DNA of 64,000 nucleotides from Bog-473 sp963756025 (GTDB lineage Bacteria; Actinomycetota; Acidimicrobiia; Acidimicrobiales; RAAP-2): positions 62,001 through 126,000 of the forward strand of contig CAVWMF010000008.1 of NCBI GenBank assembly GCA_963756025.1. The letters run 5' to 3'. The position numbers and the translations under genes were made by a program. Shown here piece after piece: positions 34,126-42,801 of the stretch. The notes beneath the pieces were generated by a model that worked only from the letters and a program-made list of their open reading frames with translations, was not told the origin of the DNA and did no database searches. Positions within the stretch are counted from its first letter, which is position 1, and every line of letters starts with the position of its first letter.

Positions 34126-34506
34126 TCAATCTGGATCTGAGGCTGCCAAGTTCCTCGGACTAGGCGGTGGCGGTATCAACCTGCGCATCTTCACGGTCTC
34201 ATCCGGTGTCGCCGGATGGAGGCTTGTGAAGCCGACCGCCGTCAACAGGCGTGGGCACGCAAACTCGACCACTTCTCCTGGCTCGACCGAGAAACTCACG
34301 ACGGCGGAGCGGGTAAGGAAATCCTGCTTCAACTGGAGTTCATGGAGGCCCGAAGGAACCTCCACCACTTTCACTTGGTTCGACCACAGGTCGCCTTGTT
34401 GGGTTCCATCCACGAGGATGCGGAAGCATCCTCCCCACCCGATCAGCGCCCGAGGTCGATACAGCCGAATGGACGCCGAGTCGGTCACGAATCCAACCGT
34501 AGTCAC
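34126..34506 (-). CDS. Hypothetical beta-rich protein (PEGA-like pattern)
   Basis: 126 residues with FRILVDGTQQGDLWSNQVKV and VVEVPSGLHELQLKQDFLTR, then SFSVEPGEVVEFACPR. This resembles small PEGA-like domains with an idG...G...v..G.h pattern. No signal peptide is seen. The resemblance is by eye only. Confidence 0.5.
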   Translation of the reverse strand: MTTVGFVTDSASIRLYRPRALIGWGGCFRILVDGTQQGDLWSNQVKVVEVPSGLHELQLKQDFLTRSAVVSFSVEPGEVVEFACPRLLTAVGFTSLHPATPDETVKMRRLIPPPPSPRNLAASDPD

Positions 34507-34823
34507 GGTTCACATCGTCAGCGGTCGCTGGATACCGAATCGACATCACCATGAGTCGCCTGCCTCCTGGTGCGGCACGGTGTCATCCCGGCCCGGCAGC
34601 GAGCTGGGCACCCCGCCGGCGAACATGGCACTATCGGTGGCAGCGTCAGCCTGCGGGAAGGGACATTGCGCTGAAACGAGTTGGACTCAAACGGTCGTCA
34701 ACTGAGAGGTGAGCGGACAAGTCCAAGCCCTGAGTGCTGAGGAAAACTGGCCTGTAATAGCCGGGTCGTCTTTGTCGTAGAGACGGCATGAATCTGGGGA
34801 TGGTATGACCGACGAAAAGCGGT
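34507..34823. other. Gap with no supported gene
   Basis: 317 bases. I see no convincing frame, RNA or repeat. Confidence 0.4.
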
Positions 34824-35954
34824 TCACGGCAGGCTCAAGTCGTTCGCAACCCTCTTCTCCGTACTCCGCAAGATGATTCTGGCCTCATCCAGTTGGGCTA
34901 CGACGCTCTCGCTCGGCCTGGGTTCGGCGTTGGCCAGAGCAACAAGAGCCACTCCATCTTGGTCGTACGCGGCGACAAGCCTGTTGATGTCCGGCTCTGG
35001 CACTGACGGCCATTGTTGACTGGAAAGCACTCGCTCGTTCGCCTTCAGGGCCGCAAGAAACGGCCGGAGCTCGGCCGTGGCCATCGTGGACGTTGGCGGA
35101 TGCGTGCGCCAAGCTCCCTGCTTGATGTCGAATGTGTATGCGGCCTGTTCGTAGGGATCCCGTGCGGTCACCCATCGGGTCTGCACGACGTTGAGGCGCA
35201 CCGGAACGACTTTGAACCCGTCGCCTGCGAGCGATGTCGGGGCGAAGTCCCTTCCCGGAACCGACATCCATGCCTCATCGGCCAAGTCGAGGGTTGGTGG
35301 GCGCCCATTGAGCATGACCTTCGTCCAGCGCACCGGGGAAAGGTGAGGATAGGGCAGCGGACCATCGGTGGCGAGGTTCGTCGGGTCTTCTTGAATCCAC
35401 TCCGCTTCCGTAAGAACGGCGTTGTCCATTTTGATGGTCTTGACGAATCTCGCCTGATCCCTGGAGTCGACGAGTTGCAATCGCCAGCCGCCGTGTTTCA
35501 TTTTGGAGATTGAGGCCGCGATCAAGTCACCCGGAAGAACGGGCTCCGAAAAGGTCGACTTCGGATGAAACAGTTCGGCGTCCCCGCTCCAAAACCCGGA
35601 GTAGACGATGCGTTGCGGAATCTTCTCGGCGACGCCGAGCGGAGCGCTTTTGACGTATCCAGGGAACGAGTCCTCGAGTGTGCCGACTTGAATAAAGGCC
35701 CCAGACTCGCTTTGCAAACCAATCCACGTCGACGCGTGCGCCTCCGAAGAGTCCGAAATGCTGGGCACACGCCATTCAGCGCTGACCGAATGCGGGTGTC
35801 CGGTGATGTTGTACCCCACAAATCGCCCCAGCGCGTTTGGCGGCACCGTGGGGGTGGCCGGTGCTGCAACCTGAGGACCGACCACCCATGTGGCGCCGAG
35901 CAGCACAACGAGGAACAGGGCGACTCGTCCTGAGAGTCGGATCGACTTCGGCAC
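34824..35954 (-). CDS. Secreted G1-type (glutamic) peptidase
   Basis: A 376-residue exported protein from GTG 35954, which has GGTGGGAGA upstream and opens a signal peptide (GRVALFLVVLLGATWVVGPQ). The mature part fits the eqolisin (G1) fold: GRFVGYNITGHPHSVSAEWR, then ASTWIGLQSESGAFIQVGT with the catalytic Gln (in FIQVG), and AVLTEAEWIQEDP with the catalytic Glu (the EWIxE box). G1 enzymes are acid peptidases using a Gln/Glu pair. The C-terminal 140 residues are an extra helical region. An outside, acidic environment for the host would fit, but that is inference. Confidence 0.72.
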   Translation of the reverse strand: MPKSIRLSGRVALFLVVLLGATWVVGPQVAAPATPTVPPNALGRFVGYNITGHPHSVSAEWRVPSISDSSEAHASTWIGLQSESGAFIQVGTLEDSFPGYVKSAPLGVAEKIPQRIVYSGFWSGDAELFHPKSTFSEPVLPGDLIAASISKMKHGGWRLQLVDSRDQARFVKTIKMDNAVLTEAEWIQEDPTNLATDGPLPYPHLSPVRWTKVMLNGRPPTLDLADEAWMSVPGRDFAPTSLAGDGFKVVPVRLNVVQTRWVTARDPYEQAAYTFDIKQGAWRTHPPTSTMATAELRPFLAALKANERVLSSQQWPSVPEPDINRLVAAYDQDGVALVALANAEPRPSESVVAQLDEARIILRSTEKRVANDLSLP

Positions 35955-36343
35955 TCTCCCACCTTCAACCTTGGATAGCCACCCAATTTTGACCGCGCAT
36001 GCCGTAGTCGAACTAGGGCACGAAGACCTGTTTCGTCGGGGTCCCAAAGCCCCGCAGTCAGGCCAATCGGCGGCGCAGGTGGCGCAAGGGTTACGGTATA
36101 CCTGTATGGGGTATGCCGTTTCGTGCCCCACACGTGCCCCACCAAAGGAGGAACAGGGCGCAATAGCGCGGACCATCGGTAACCAATTTCTCCGACAATT
36201 TGCCCTATGAACAGGACTTTTACGAACACAGGCCGGGTAGCGGGTCTGCGCCTCATTTGCGCCTAACGCAGCTGAAAGCGTGAGGTCACCGGATCGACGC
36301 CGGTCCCGACCACTGGAAAAGACCAGTTCAGAGGGCATTATTC
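35955..36343. other. Island edge with a tRNA-Phe fragment
   Basis: About 390 non-coding bases. They hold an imperfect palindrome at 36093-36119 (ACGGTATACC...GGGTATGCCGT), which may be an operator, the direct double motif GTGCCCCAC at about 36124-36140, and the partial tRNA-Phe copy at 36271-36333. Confidence 0.5.
36271..36333 (+). repeat. Partial tRNA-Phe copy (anticodon loop to beyond the 3' end)
   Basis: About 63 bases match the intact tRNA-Phe region at 37767-37830 in inverted orientation, with one base missing in the anticodon loop (AAA for AAAA) and two substitutions. The match starts at the anticodon loop, a usual crossover site for tRNA-targeting integrases, and continues about 20 bases past the tRNA 3' end, as an att site would. 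Confidence 0.8.
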
Positions 36344-37726
36344 GGGCTCTTCGGATCTGAGCGGGGTCCCGCCTGTCTGAGGGTCCCCCGGAATTAGGCG
36401 AAGGCGCTCCACGATTTCGGTGTGAGCCTAAAACCAAGAAGCACCTTCGTCGCTGTCCACCCTAGCGAGATCCTCGAGGCGCTGGTGGGTCTCAAAGACG
36501 TGCGCGTGTTGCGTTATGAGCGTGCTGGCCCCCACGTCGAACTGATGGTCGAGCAGGTGCTGGGTGAGGTCCGCTGCCCCAGATGCGCTCGGCGCGCCCA
36601 GGTCAAAGAAACGCCCGGTGGTGCACTACGCGGACCTGCCCGTCTACGGCACCCCGATGACGTTGGCCTGGAAGAAGCACCGCATGCACTGCGTCGATGC
36701 GAACTGTCGCACCAAGTCCTGGGTGCTGAGCGATCACCGGATCGCAGCCAAGGGCTGCCGGTTGACGACACGCGCCGCCAAGTGGGCGACCGAGCAGGTC
36801 GGCGGGGGCCGGACCGTCTCAGAGGTGGCCGCCGAACTGTCGTGTGACTGGCACACGGTCAACGCGCTTGAACAAGACCAGCGCCATCGGGCTCGACGAA
36901 ACCTCCTTCGTCCGACTTGGACAAAAGAAGCAGACCAGCTACGTCACCACGGTGGCCGACGTGGCGAACCACCAGATCATCGATATCTTGCCGACCCGCA
37001 AATACGTCGATGTCGCAGCCTGGATTGACGCCCAGCCACCGGCGTGGAAGGAGCGGATCCGCTTCGGCGCCCTCGACATGTCGAACGTCTATGCCGCGGT
37101 GTACAGCGTCACCTTGCCCAAGGCCGCCCAGGTGGTCGACCCCTTCCATCTCGTCCAGCTCGCCAATCGCAGCCTCGACGGCGTGCGGCGCCGGGTGCAG
37201 ACAGAACAGACCGGACACCGGGGTCGAAGAGACGACCCGCTCTACCGGGCCCGCCGGATGCTGCTGCGTGGTGAAGAGCGCCTCGACGAGGCGGCCGCCG
37301 AGCGCTTGGCCTCGTTGCTGGCGCTGGGCGACCCGGGGGCCGAGGTGGCCATTGCGTACCGGATGAAGGAACGGCTCCGTGACTTCTACGCCACGAGGAA
37401 CGTCGTCGAAGCCCGTTCCATGCTCGAAGAGCTCGTGACCCACTGCGTGAAGCGCACCATGCCGCCCGAGATCCAAAAGCTCGGAAGGACGATCCGCCAC
37501 TGGTTCGAAAAGATCGTCAACTTCCATCTGGCCAAGGTGAGCAACGGGCCCACCGAGTCGCTCAACAACCTGATCAAACGGATCAAGCGAATCGGTTTCG
37601 GGTTCCGCAACTTCAAGAACTACCGCATCAGAGCCCTGCTCTACGCCGGCAAGCCCAACTGGCGCGTCCTGGGCTCGATCGTCGTCCGGTGAGGACCTTC
37701 AGACCCCGTCAGAATCCGAAGAGCCC
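36344..37726 (+). mobile_element. ISL3-family insertion sequence, degenerate
   Basis: About 1.38 kb between inverted ends GGGCTCTTCGGATCTGA (left, from 36344) and its near match on the right (ATCCGAAGAGCCC, ending 37726). GGCTCTTC is the typical ISL3 terminus. No 8-bp target duplication is seen (CATTATTC on the left, GAAATTTC on the right), which suggests rearrangement after insertion. Confidence 0.85.
36422..37692 (+). pseudogene. ISL3-family transposase, frameshifted and internally deleted
   Basis: The product is spread over three frames: the N-terminus with the zinc motif CPRCARRAQVKE (36422-36610), a middle part HRMHCVDANCRTKSWVLSDH with a helix-turn-helix (about 36610-36870), and the catalytic part from SAIGLDETSFVRLGQKK (about 36880-37692). 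About 20 codons appear lost between WHTVNALE and the catalytic part. The DDE residues remain visible (LDETSF, ALDMSNVYAAV, GPTESLNN), but the reading frame is broken twice, so it cannot make a normal transposase. Confidence 0.85.
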
Positions 37727-37766
37727 GAAATTTCGGCTCTGCAAACCGCCGGCTACAGAATGTGAA

Positions 37767-37830
37767 CTCTGACCTGGCCTTTTCCAGTGGTCGGGACCGG
37801 CGTCGATCCGGTGACCTCACGCTTTTCAGG
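37767..37830 (-). repeat. tRNA-Phe-end repeat, intact copy
   Basis: Inverted partner of 36271-36333. It includes the 3' half of tRNA-Phe plus about 20 bases beyond it. The two copies face each other across the ISL3 element. Confidence 0.8.
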
Positions 37831-37860
37831 CGCGCGCTCTACCTACTGAGCTACCCGACC
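37788..37860 (-). tRNA. tRNA-Phe (GAA)
   Basis: 73 bases fold as a complete cloverleaf: acceptor GGTCGGG/CCCGACC, D-arm GCTC...GAGC, anticodon stem CGCGC/GCGTG with loop CTGAAAA (anticodon GAA), T-arm ACCGG/CCGGT, discriminator A. CCA is not encoded. It is the intact member of the pair with the fragment at 36271. Confidence 0.96.
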
Positions 37861-37905
37861 GGGTGACCAGGTTCGACCGTCATGTTGACCGATCGGATCT
37901 GGCGG

Positions 37906-37980
37906 CGGACCTGACGGGATTTGAACCCGCGACCTCCGCCTTGACAGGGCGGCGTGCACTCCAGGCTGCACCACAGGTCC
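37906..37980 (-). tRNA. tRNA-Asp (GTC)
   Basis: 75 bases: acceptor GGACCTG/CAGGTCC, anticodon stem CCGCC/GGCGG with loop CTGTCAA (anticodon GTC), T-arm GCGGG TTCAAAT CCCGT-type, discriminator G as expected for Asp. It lies 45 bases upstream of tRNA-Phe on the same strand, probably in one transcript. Confidence 0.96.
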
Positions 37981-38141
37981 GTAACGGCGTGAGCCGTGCG
38001 TTTCGCCAGTTCGATGTTCGTCTCCCCTTTGAGCGGCCCTTCACTGTAGCCGAATGCCACAGGGCGTCCCACAGCGCCGTTGCCCCTGGTCCCGGGCGTG
38101 CGGGGCGGGGGAGGCCCCAACCGCTTCGGATGCGCATGTCG

Positions 38142-39026
38142 TCAGCGGAGCCAGAACGGCGTGGGAGCCTCAATGCGGGTCAGGGAGCTTTCGACCGGTC
38201 CGAACCGCCCCGAATCGTCCCGCCAGTCGGCGAACGCCAGGGCGAGCTCGGTTTGGTCGCGAGCGACGAAGTTCCACCACATGGAGATGGCCTCGCCGAA
38301 CGGCTGACCGCCGAGCAGAAGTAGTCGGGAGCCCTCGTCGAGGACGAGCTCGATGTCGTCACGGTCGGTTCCGAGGTAGGCGAGCTCGTTCGGTCCGACT
38401 CTGGCGTCCCCAATCCGCACGCCCCCGTGGAGCACGGCAATGGCATGTTCGAAGGCCGGGTCCAGGGGCACATTGAGTAGACCGATCGCGTCGATATCGA
38501 CTCCGACCAGTGCGGAATCGACGGTGGCCGGCGACCGCGAGCCAGCGAACTCACCGATGAGGACGGTCGCTGCACCATGACCGAGTTCGACCTGAGGCAA
38601 TTCGGCGTGGTGCGCGAACGTGGGCGGACCATGCCGGGTGCTCTCGGGCTGGGCCACCCAGAGTTGCACGCCGTCCATCCGTCCACTCGGTTGCCCGCGG
38701 GCATCTTCAGCGTGAGCGATACCGCGTCCCGAAGTCATCAGATTCAGCTGTCCGGGTCGGATCTGTTGCTGGTTCCCGAGGCTGTCGGAGTGCAGGACCT
38801 CTCCACTTAGGAGCCAGGTCACCGTGTGCAGGCCGATGTGCGGATGCGGCCCGACGATCATGGTCCGCTCGGGCGTGACCTCGATCGGTCCGAAGCGGTC
38901 GAGGAAGCACCACGCGCCGACCATGCGTCGCCCCTTTCGGGGAATGGACCGGTGGACATGGAGGCCCCCCACATCGGCGACGTGGCTCTCCGAGATGGTG
39001 AGCTCCGCTCCGGTCATGTGATCCAC
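38142..39026 (-). CDS. Pirin family protein (bicupin)
   Basis: 294 residues with the two cupin domains of pirins. The N-terminal cupin holds the metal ligands in GPHPHIGLHTVTWLLSGEVLH and TSGRGIAHAE. The C-terminal cupin covers about 165-285. Pirins bind iron and act as quercetinase-like dioxygenases or regulators; the substrate here is unknown. It starts 39 bases beyond the end of rsgA on the same strand, so both may be in one operon. An alternative start is ATG three codons in. Confidence 0.9.
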   Translation of the reverse strand: MDHMTGAELTISESHVADVGGLHVHRSIPRKGRRMVGAWCFLDRFGPIEVTPERTMIVGPHPHIGLHTVTWLLSGEVLHSDSLGNQQQIRPGQLNLMTSGRGIAHAEDARGQPSGRMDGVQLWVAQPESTRHGPPTFAHHAELPQVELGHGAATVLIGEFAGSRSPATVDSALVGVDIDAIGLLNVPLDPAFEHAIAVLHGGVRIGDARVGPNELAYLGTDRDDIELVLDEGSRLLLLGGQPFGEAISMWWNFVARDQTELALAFADWRDDSGRFGPVESSLTRIEAPTPFWLR

Positions 39027-39065
39027 ACTCCCATACCTGTGCCGTCTTACCTTTGCCGTGGTCCG

Positions 39066-40154
39066 TCAATGAGGGCGGGACTTGCGGCGCTCCTCGGAAG
39101 AGCGCTTTTTCCCTCCCTTTTGCGCTTCCCGGGCCAGTCGGTGGTCATTCTTTTGCGCGGCAAACGCCGCTTCACCAAGGAGTTTTCGATAGCTTTCGAG
39201 GCGATCGGCCGGGAGGTTGCCCGCCGCAATAGCGGCCAACACGGCACAACCAGGCTCGTTCCCGTGGGCACAGTCATTGAAGCGGCATTGCTCCTCGAGA
39301 TCGGTGATGTCCGCGAACGCAGCGTCAATTCCCTCGTCGTCCACCCACATGCCCAGTTCTCTGAGGCCCGGGGTATCGATCAACGCACCACCTCCGGGCA
39401 CGACGAGGAGCTCTCGCCATGTCGTTGTATGGCGCCCTTTGCTGTCCGCCTGACGGACCTCTCCCGTCTGCACGACGTCGGCGCCCATGAGGGCATTGAC
39501 CAGGGATGATTTTCCCGAGCCGGAGGTCCCCAGAAGTGCGACCGTGGTGCCGTTCGTGACGAACGTGCGCACGGCGTCCATGCCGGTCCCGGTGACCACC
39601 GAGAGAGTGAGTACCGGAAGGTCCCCGCTCACGGCGTTGACCTCGGTTCCAGCTGCCGAAATGGCATCGTCGTCGACCAAATCGACCTTGGTCAGAATCA
39701 GCACCGGTTGCGCTCCACTGTCCCACGCCAAGGCCAAGAAGCGTTCGACCTGCCGGCGCAGGATGGGTCGGTCGAGCGGAATGACGACCATGACGGTGTC
39801 GATGTTGGCGGCCAAGGCCTGCGACTCGACGCGCGATCCCGACGATTGGCGGACAAGTGCGGTTCGACGCGGCAGCACTTCACTGAGCACGTGGTTCACT
39901 GTGACTCCGTCGGGACCCGGGATTCCGCTAGCAATGCACCAGTCCCCGACACAGACCGGGGAGACCCCGGAGGTGGCGATGGAGATGTCGCTGCCGTCGG
40001 TGAGCAGTTGGAAACGACCACGGTCGACGCGCCCGACGCGCCCGGCCACTGTCTGCGGTGGCGCCCCTTCGAGTAAGGCGGTGAGCGCTTTGAGCTCGGC
40101 GTCGTCTGCCCCCAACGTGCGCAGTCGCGCCATGAGCGTCGCGTTGTCACTCAT
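39066..40154 (-). CDS. rsgA: Ribosome biogenesis GTPase RsgA
   Basis: A circularly permuted GTPase that helps mature the 30S subunit. The order is an OB fold (about 35-95), G4 TKVD (about 155), G1 P-loop GTSGSGKSSL (about 209-218) and G3 DTPG (about 260). After these comes the zinc domain CRFNDCAHGNEPGC (about 290-303), then a basic tail rich in Lys and Arg that may bind rRNA. I placed the start at ATG 40154 (MSDNATLMARL) rather than eight codons upstream. Length, 362 residues, is normal for the family. Confidence 0.93.
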   Translation of the reverse strand: MSDNATLMARLRTLGADDAELKALTALLEGAPPQTVAGRVGRVDRGRFQLLTDGSDISIATSGVSPVCVGDWCIASGIPGPDGVTVNHVLSEVLPRRTALVRQSSGSRVESQALAANIDTVMVVIPLDRPILRRQVERFLALAWDSGAQPVLILTKVDLVDDDAISAAGTEVNAVSGDLPVLTLSVVTGTGMDAVRTFVTNGTTVALLGTSGSGKSSLVNALMGADVVQTGEVRQADSKGRHTTTWRELLVVPGGGALIDTPGLRELGMWVDDEGIDAAFADITDLEEQCRFNDCAHGNEPGCAVLAAIAAGNLPADRLESYRKLLGEAAFAAQKNDHRLAREAQKGGKKRSSEERRKSRPH

Positions 40155-40740
40155 GTGAGATTGGGGTGACCAGATCAACCCGCGCCGCGCCGCGTGATGC
40201 GATCAACCCGCGCACGACACGTAATGACTACTCCCGGGCGCCGTCACATGCCCATCCGGCAACGGTGGCGCTAGGAAGCAACGAAGGAGCGTGGGGGCGT
40301 CCCGACGAGGTCTGCAGACGACATGGACGCACCTCCTGCTCGCAAACGGACGGAATTTCCGACTCCCGAGTGTGCTGTGCAGGGCACGCGATGTCAATGG
40401 TCGAGCCCTGTCAGCTCGCCGGCGCCGTGGTCGCCAGCCACGAAGACGGAAGAAAGATGCTTGCATCGCGGAGATTTTTTTCCTACAATGACAACCACTT
40501 ACTCCTCTTTGATCAAGTACCAAAGAGAGAGGGTGGCGAAGTAAAGATTTCCCTGGTCGAGTTGCTTGTAGGGTGTGTGATTTGTTAGGTATATTTCCCG
40601 CATATGGTCGGGGAATTTGGCGCGTCTGAGCGCCCTCTTTTTCGTTATTCAGTGCGCTATCTTTCAGCACCAGCGCGCGTCCTGATGGCGGAATTCGATG
40701 GACTCCGTGTCAGGGCAACAGGGCCGACACGGATGTTGGT
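40155..40740. other. Non-coding gap upstream of the HelD-like gene
   Basis: About 590 bases between divergent genes. It is less GC-rich than its surroundings and holds a promoter-like pair at 40461-40489. No coding frame or RNA is supported. Confidence 0.5.
40461..40489 (+). promoter_or_regulatory. Predicted sigma-70-type promoter
   Basis: TTGCAT, a 17-base spacer and TACAAT: a good match to housekeeping promoters. It points toward the HelD-like gene and would give a leader of about 250 bases. Confidence 0.45.
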
Positions 40741-42780
40741 ATGTCCGTGAGCGATCCGGTCGCTGTTGAAGATCCCGAGTTGCGGAGCGAGCAGGAATAC
40801 CTGGACCGCGCCCATCGGTCTCTGTCTGCGATGCGGACCCGGGCGGAGACCCTTCTCAATGACCTCCGCGGAGCCGGGCAGCCCGACCTCGACTACCAGG
40901 CCGCCCTTGCGCACCGGGTGGCGGTGCTGGGCGAGAGCGTTCGGCCGCTCCTCTTCGGGCGTATCGACGAGGAAGCCGGCACGTCGTGGCACATCGGGAG
41001 GCGTCACGTCGAAGACGACCTCGGGGATCCGGTCGTCGTCGATTGGCGCGCCCCGGTCTCCATGCCGTTCTACCGGGCCCGGATCGAGGAATCCCTCGGC
41101 CTGAAGCTCCGCCGTCAGGTGATGGTCGATCGGCGCCAGGTGATCGCTGTGGCCGACGATCTCTTCGGCGAGACCCGCGGCGAACTGTCGGGGACGCGCT
41201 TACGCGGCGGCGATGCGCTGCTGGCTGAGCTCGAACGCGCCCGCACGGGCGAAATGCTGGACATCGTGGCCACAATTCAGGCCGAACAGGACGAAATCAT
41301 CCGGGCCCCGCTCGACCAGCTGCTTACGGTCCAGGGGGGTCCGGGAACGGGGAAGACCGCGGTCGGACTGCACCGGGCCGCCTTCCTGCTCTACAACCAC
41401 CCGGCCCTCACGCAGGAGGGGGTGCTCGTCCTCGGACCGAGTCGCGCGTTTCTGCGCTACATCGCCGCCGTCCTCCCTTCGCTCGGGGAGGAGGCTGTCG
41501 TGCAGTCGACGGTGGCCGATCTGGCTCCGCGTTTGAAGGTGCGGTCCGAGGACACGCTCGAGGTGCGACGGCTGAAGGGGGATCCGCGTCTGTCGCTGGT
41601 CCTGTCGAAGGCACTCGAGCAGCGCCGCCGGCTCGTCGAAGACGATGTCACCCTGCGCGCCCGTTTCGCCCGCTGTACCTTGTCGCCCGCGGAGGTGAAC
41701 GGACTCTGCGGTGCCATCGCCGAGAAGCCGGCTCCTTACAAGGCGGGCCGGCTGGCCCTGCGCTCACGGCTGATCGGCCTTGTGCGTCAGAGGCTCAGGG
41801 AAGCCGGACGAATTGAGGCGGACCAACCATGGCTGGATCGGGAGCTCCCCGCGTCCGATGCGTTCCGCTCGCTCCTCGATCATCTGTGGCCGTCCGTCTC
41901 TCCCACCGCCCTCGTGAGTGAGCTGTTCACCAGTGCCGAGCGGTTGGCTTCGGCAGCGCAGAGGATCCTGACGGAGCCCGAGTGGCGCAGCCTCTTGCGA
42001 GTTCGGGGGAAGCGAGTGGGGACGCAGGCGTGGACGGTCGACGACTTTGCCCTTCTCGACGAGGCCGACTACCTCATCAACGGGCGAACCCGCACCTACG
42101 GGCACGTCGTCGTCGACGAAGCCCAGGACCTGACCCCGATGCAATTCAGGATGGTGGCCCGTCGGGCCCCCGGAGGCTCGCTGACGATCCTGGGGGATCT
42201 CGCGCAAGCGACGGGTCCGTGGAGCTACGCCACATGGGAAGAGATACTGCGCCACTTGCCCGAGGCCGCGCGCCGCCGTCATGACGAGTTGACCCTGGGG
42301 TATCGGGCCCCCGGGCAGATCCTCGACCTGGCTTCCAAGCTCCTCCCCGCGGCGGCCCCGACGGTGCGACCCACCCGTTCCATCCGGCAGGGGCGGCGCG
42401 GGCCCCGCCTCGTCGAGGTGGAACCGGATCAACTGTTCGCGGAGAGCGTGCGCCAGGCCACGACGTTGGCCGATGAGGGCCTTCTGGTCGGTTTGGTCGT
42501 GTCGGCCGGGAATCTTGGCGGCCTGACCAAGTTCGTCGCGGAGCGGAGCGATATCGGCTTGCTCGATCGCGACGGCATGCACCGACGGGTCACCGTGATC
42601 GACGCCACGGCGGCGAAGGGATTGGAGTTCGATGCCGTCGTGGTGGTGGAGCCGGCCGCGATCGCCGGGGCGGACGACAACGCGCGAGGGCTGCGGTTGT
42701 TGTATGTGGCCATGACGCGGCCGATCCAGCATCTGACCATGGTCCACGCCGAACTCCTGCCGGCGCTCCTTCTCGCCTGA
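40741..42780 (+). CDS. HelD-like RNA polymerase-recycling ATPase (UvrD/PcrA-like)
   Basis: 679 residues. The N-terminal helical region (about 10-60) and the GRID...WHIGRRHVEDD and VVVDWRAPVSMPFYRA segments (about 72-115) are typical of actinobacterial HelD rather than DNA-repair UvrD. The motor has Walker A QGGPGTGKTAV (about 198-208), Walker B VVVDEAQDLTPMQF (about 455-468) and the C-terminal LLYVAMTRPIQHL motif. HelD removes stalled RNA polymerase from DNA and can protect against rifampicin. A generic SF1 helicase is the alternative call. The gene converges on the lipoprotein gene with a 21-base gap. Confidence 0.85.
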   Translation: MSVSDPVAVEDPELRSEQEYLDRAHRSLSAMRTRAETLLNDLRGAGQPDLDYQAALAHRVAVLGESVRPLLFGRIDEEAGTSWHIGRRHVEDDLGDPVVVDWRAPVSMPFYRARIEESLGLKLRRQVMVDRRQVIAVADDLFGETRGELSGTRLRGGDALLAELERARTGEMLDIVATIQAEQDEIIRAPLDQLLTVQGGPGTGKTAVGLHRAAFLLYNHPALTQEGVLVLGPSRAFLRYIAAVLPSLGEEAVVQSTVADLAPRLKVRSEDTLEVRRLKGDPRLSLVLSKALEQRRRLVEDDVTLRARFARCTLSPAEVNGLCGAIAEKPAPYKAGRLALRSRLIGLVRQRLREAGRIEADQPWLDRELPASDAFRSLLDHLWPSVSPTALVSELFTSAERLASAAQRILTEPEWRSLLRVRGKRVGTQAWTVDDFALLDEADYLINGRTRTYGHVVVDEAQDLTPMQFRMVARRAPGGSLTILGDLAQATGPWSYATWEEILRHLPEAARRRHDELTLGYRAPGQILDLASKLLPAAAPTVRPTRSIRQGRRGPRLVEVEPDQLFAESVRQATTLADEGLLVGLVVSAGNLGGLTKFVAERSDIGLLDRDGMHRRVTVIDATAAKGLEFDAVVVVEPAAIAGADDNARGLRLLYVAMTRPIQHLTMVHAELLPALLLA

Positions 42781-42801
42781 GACCCGTTGACGCGCTTCGG
42801 G

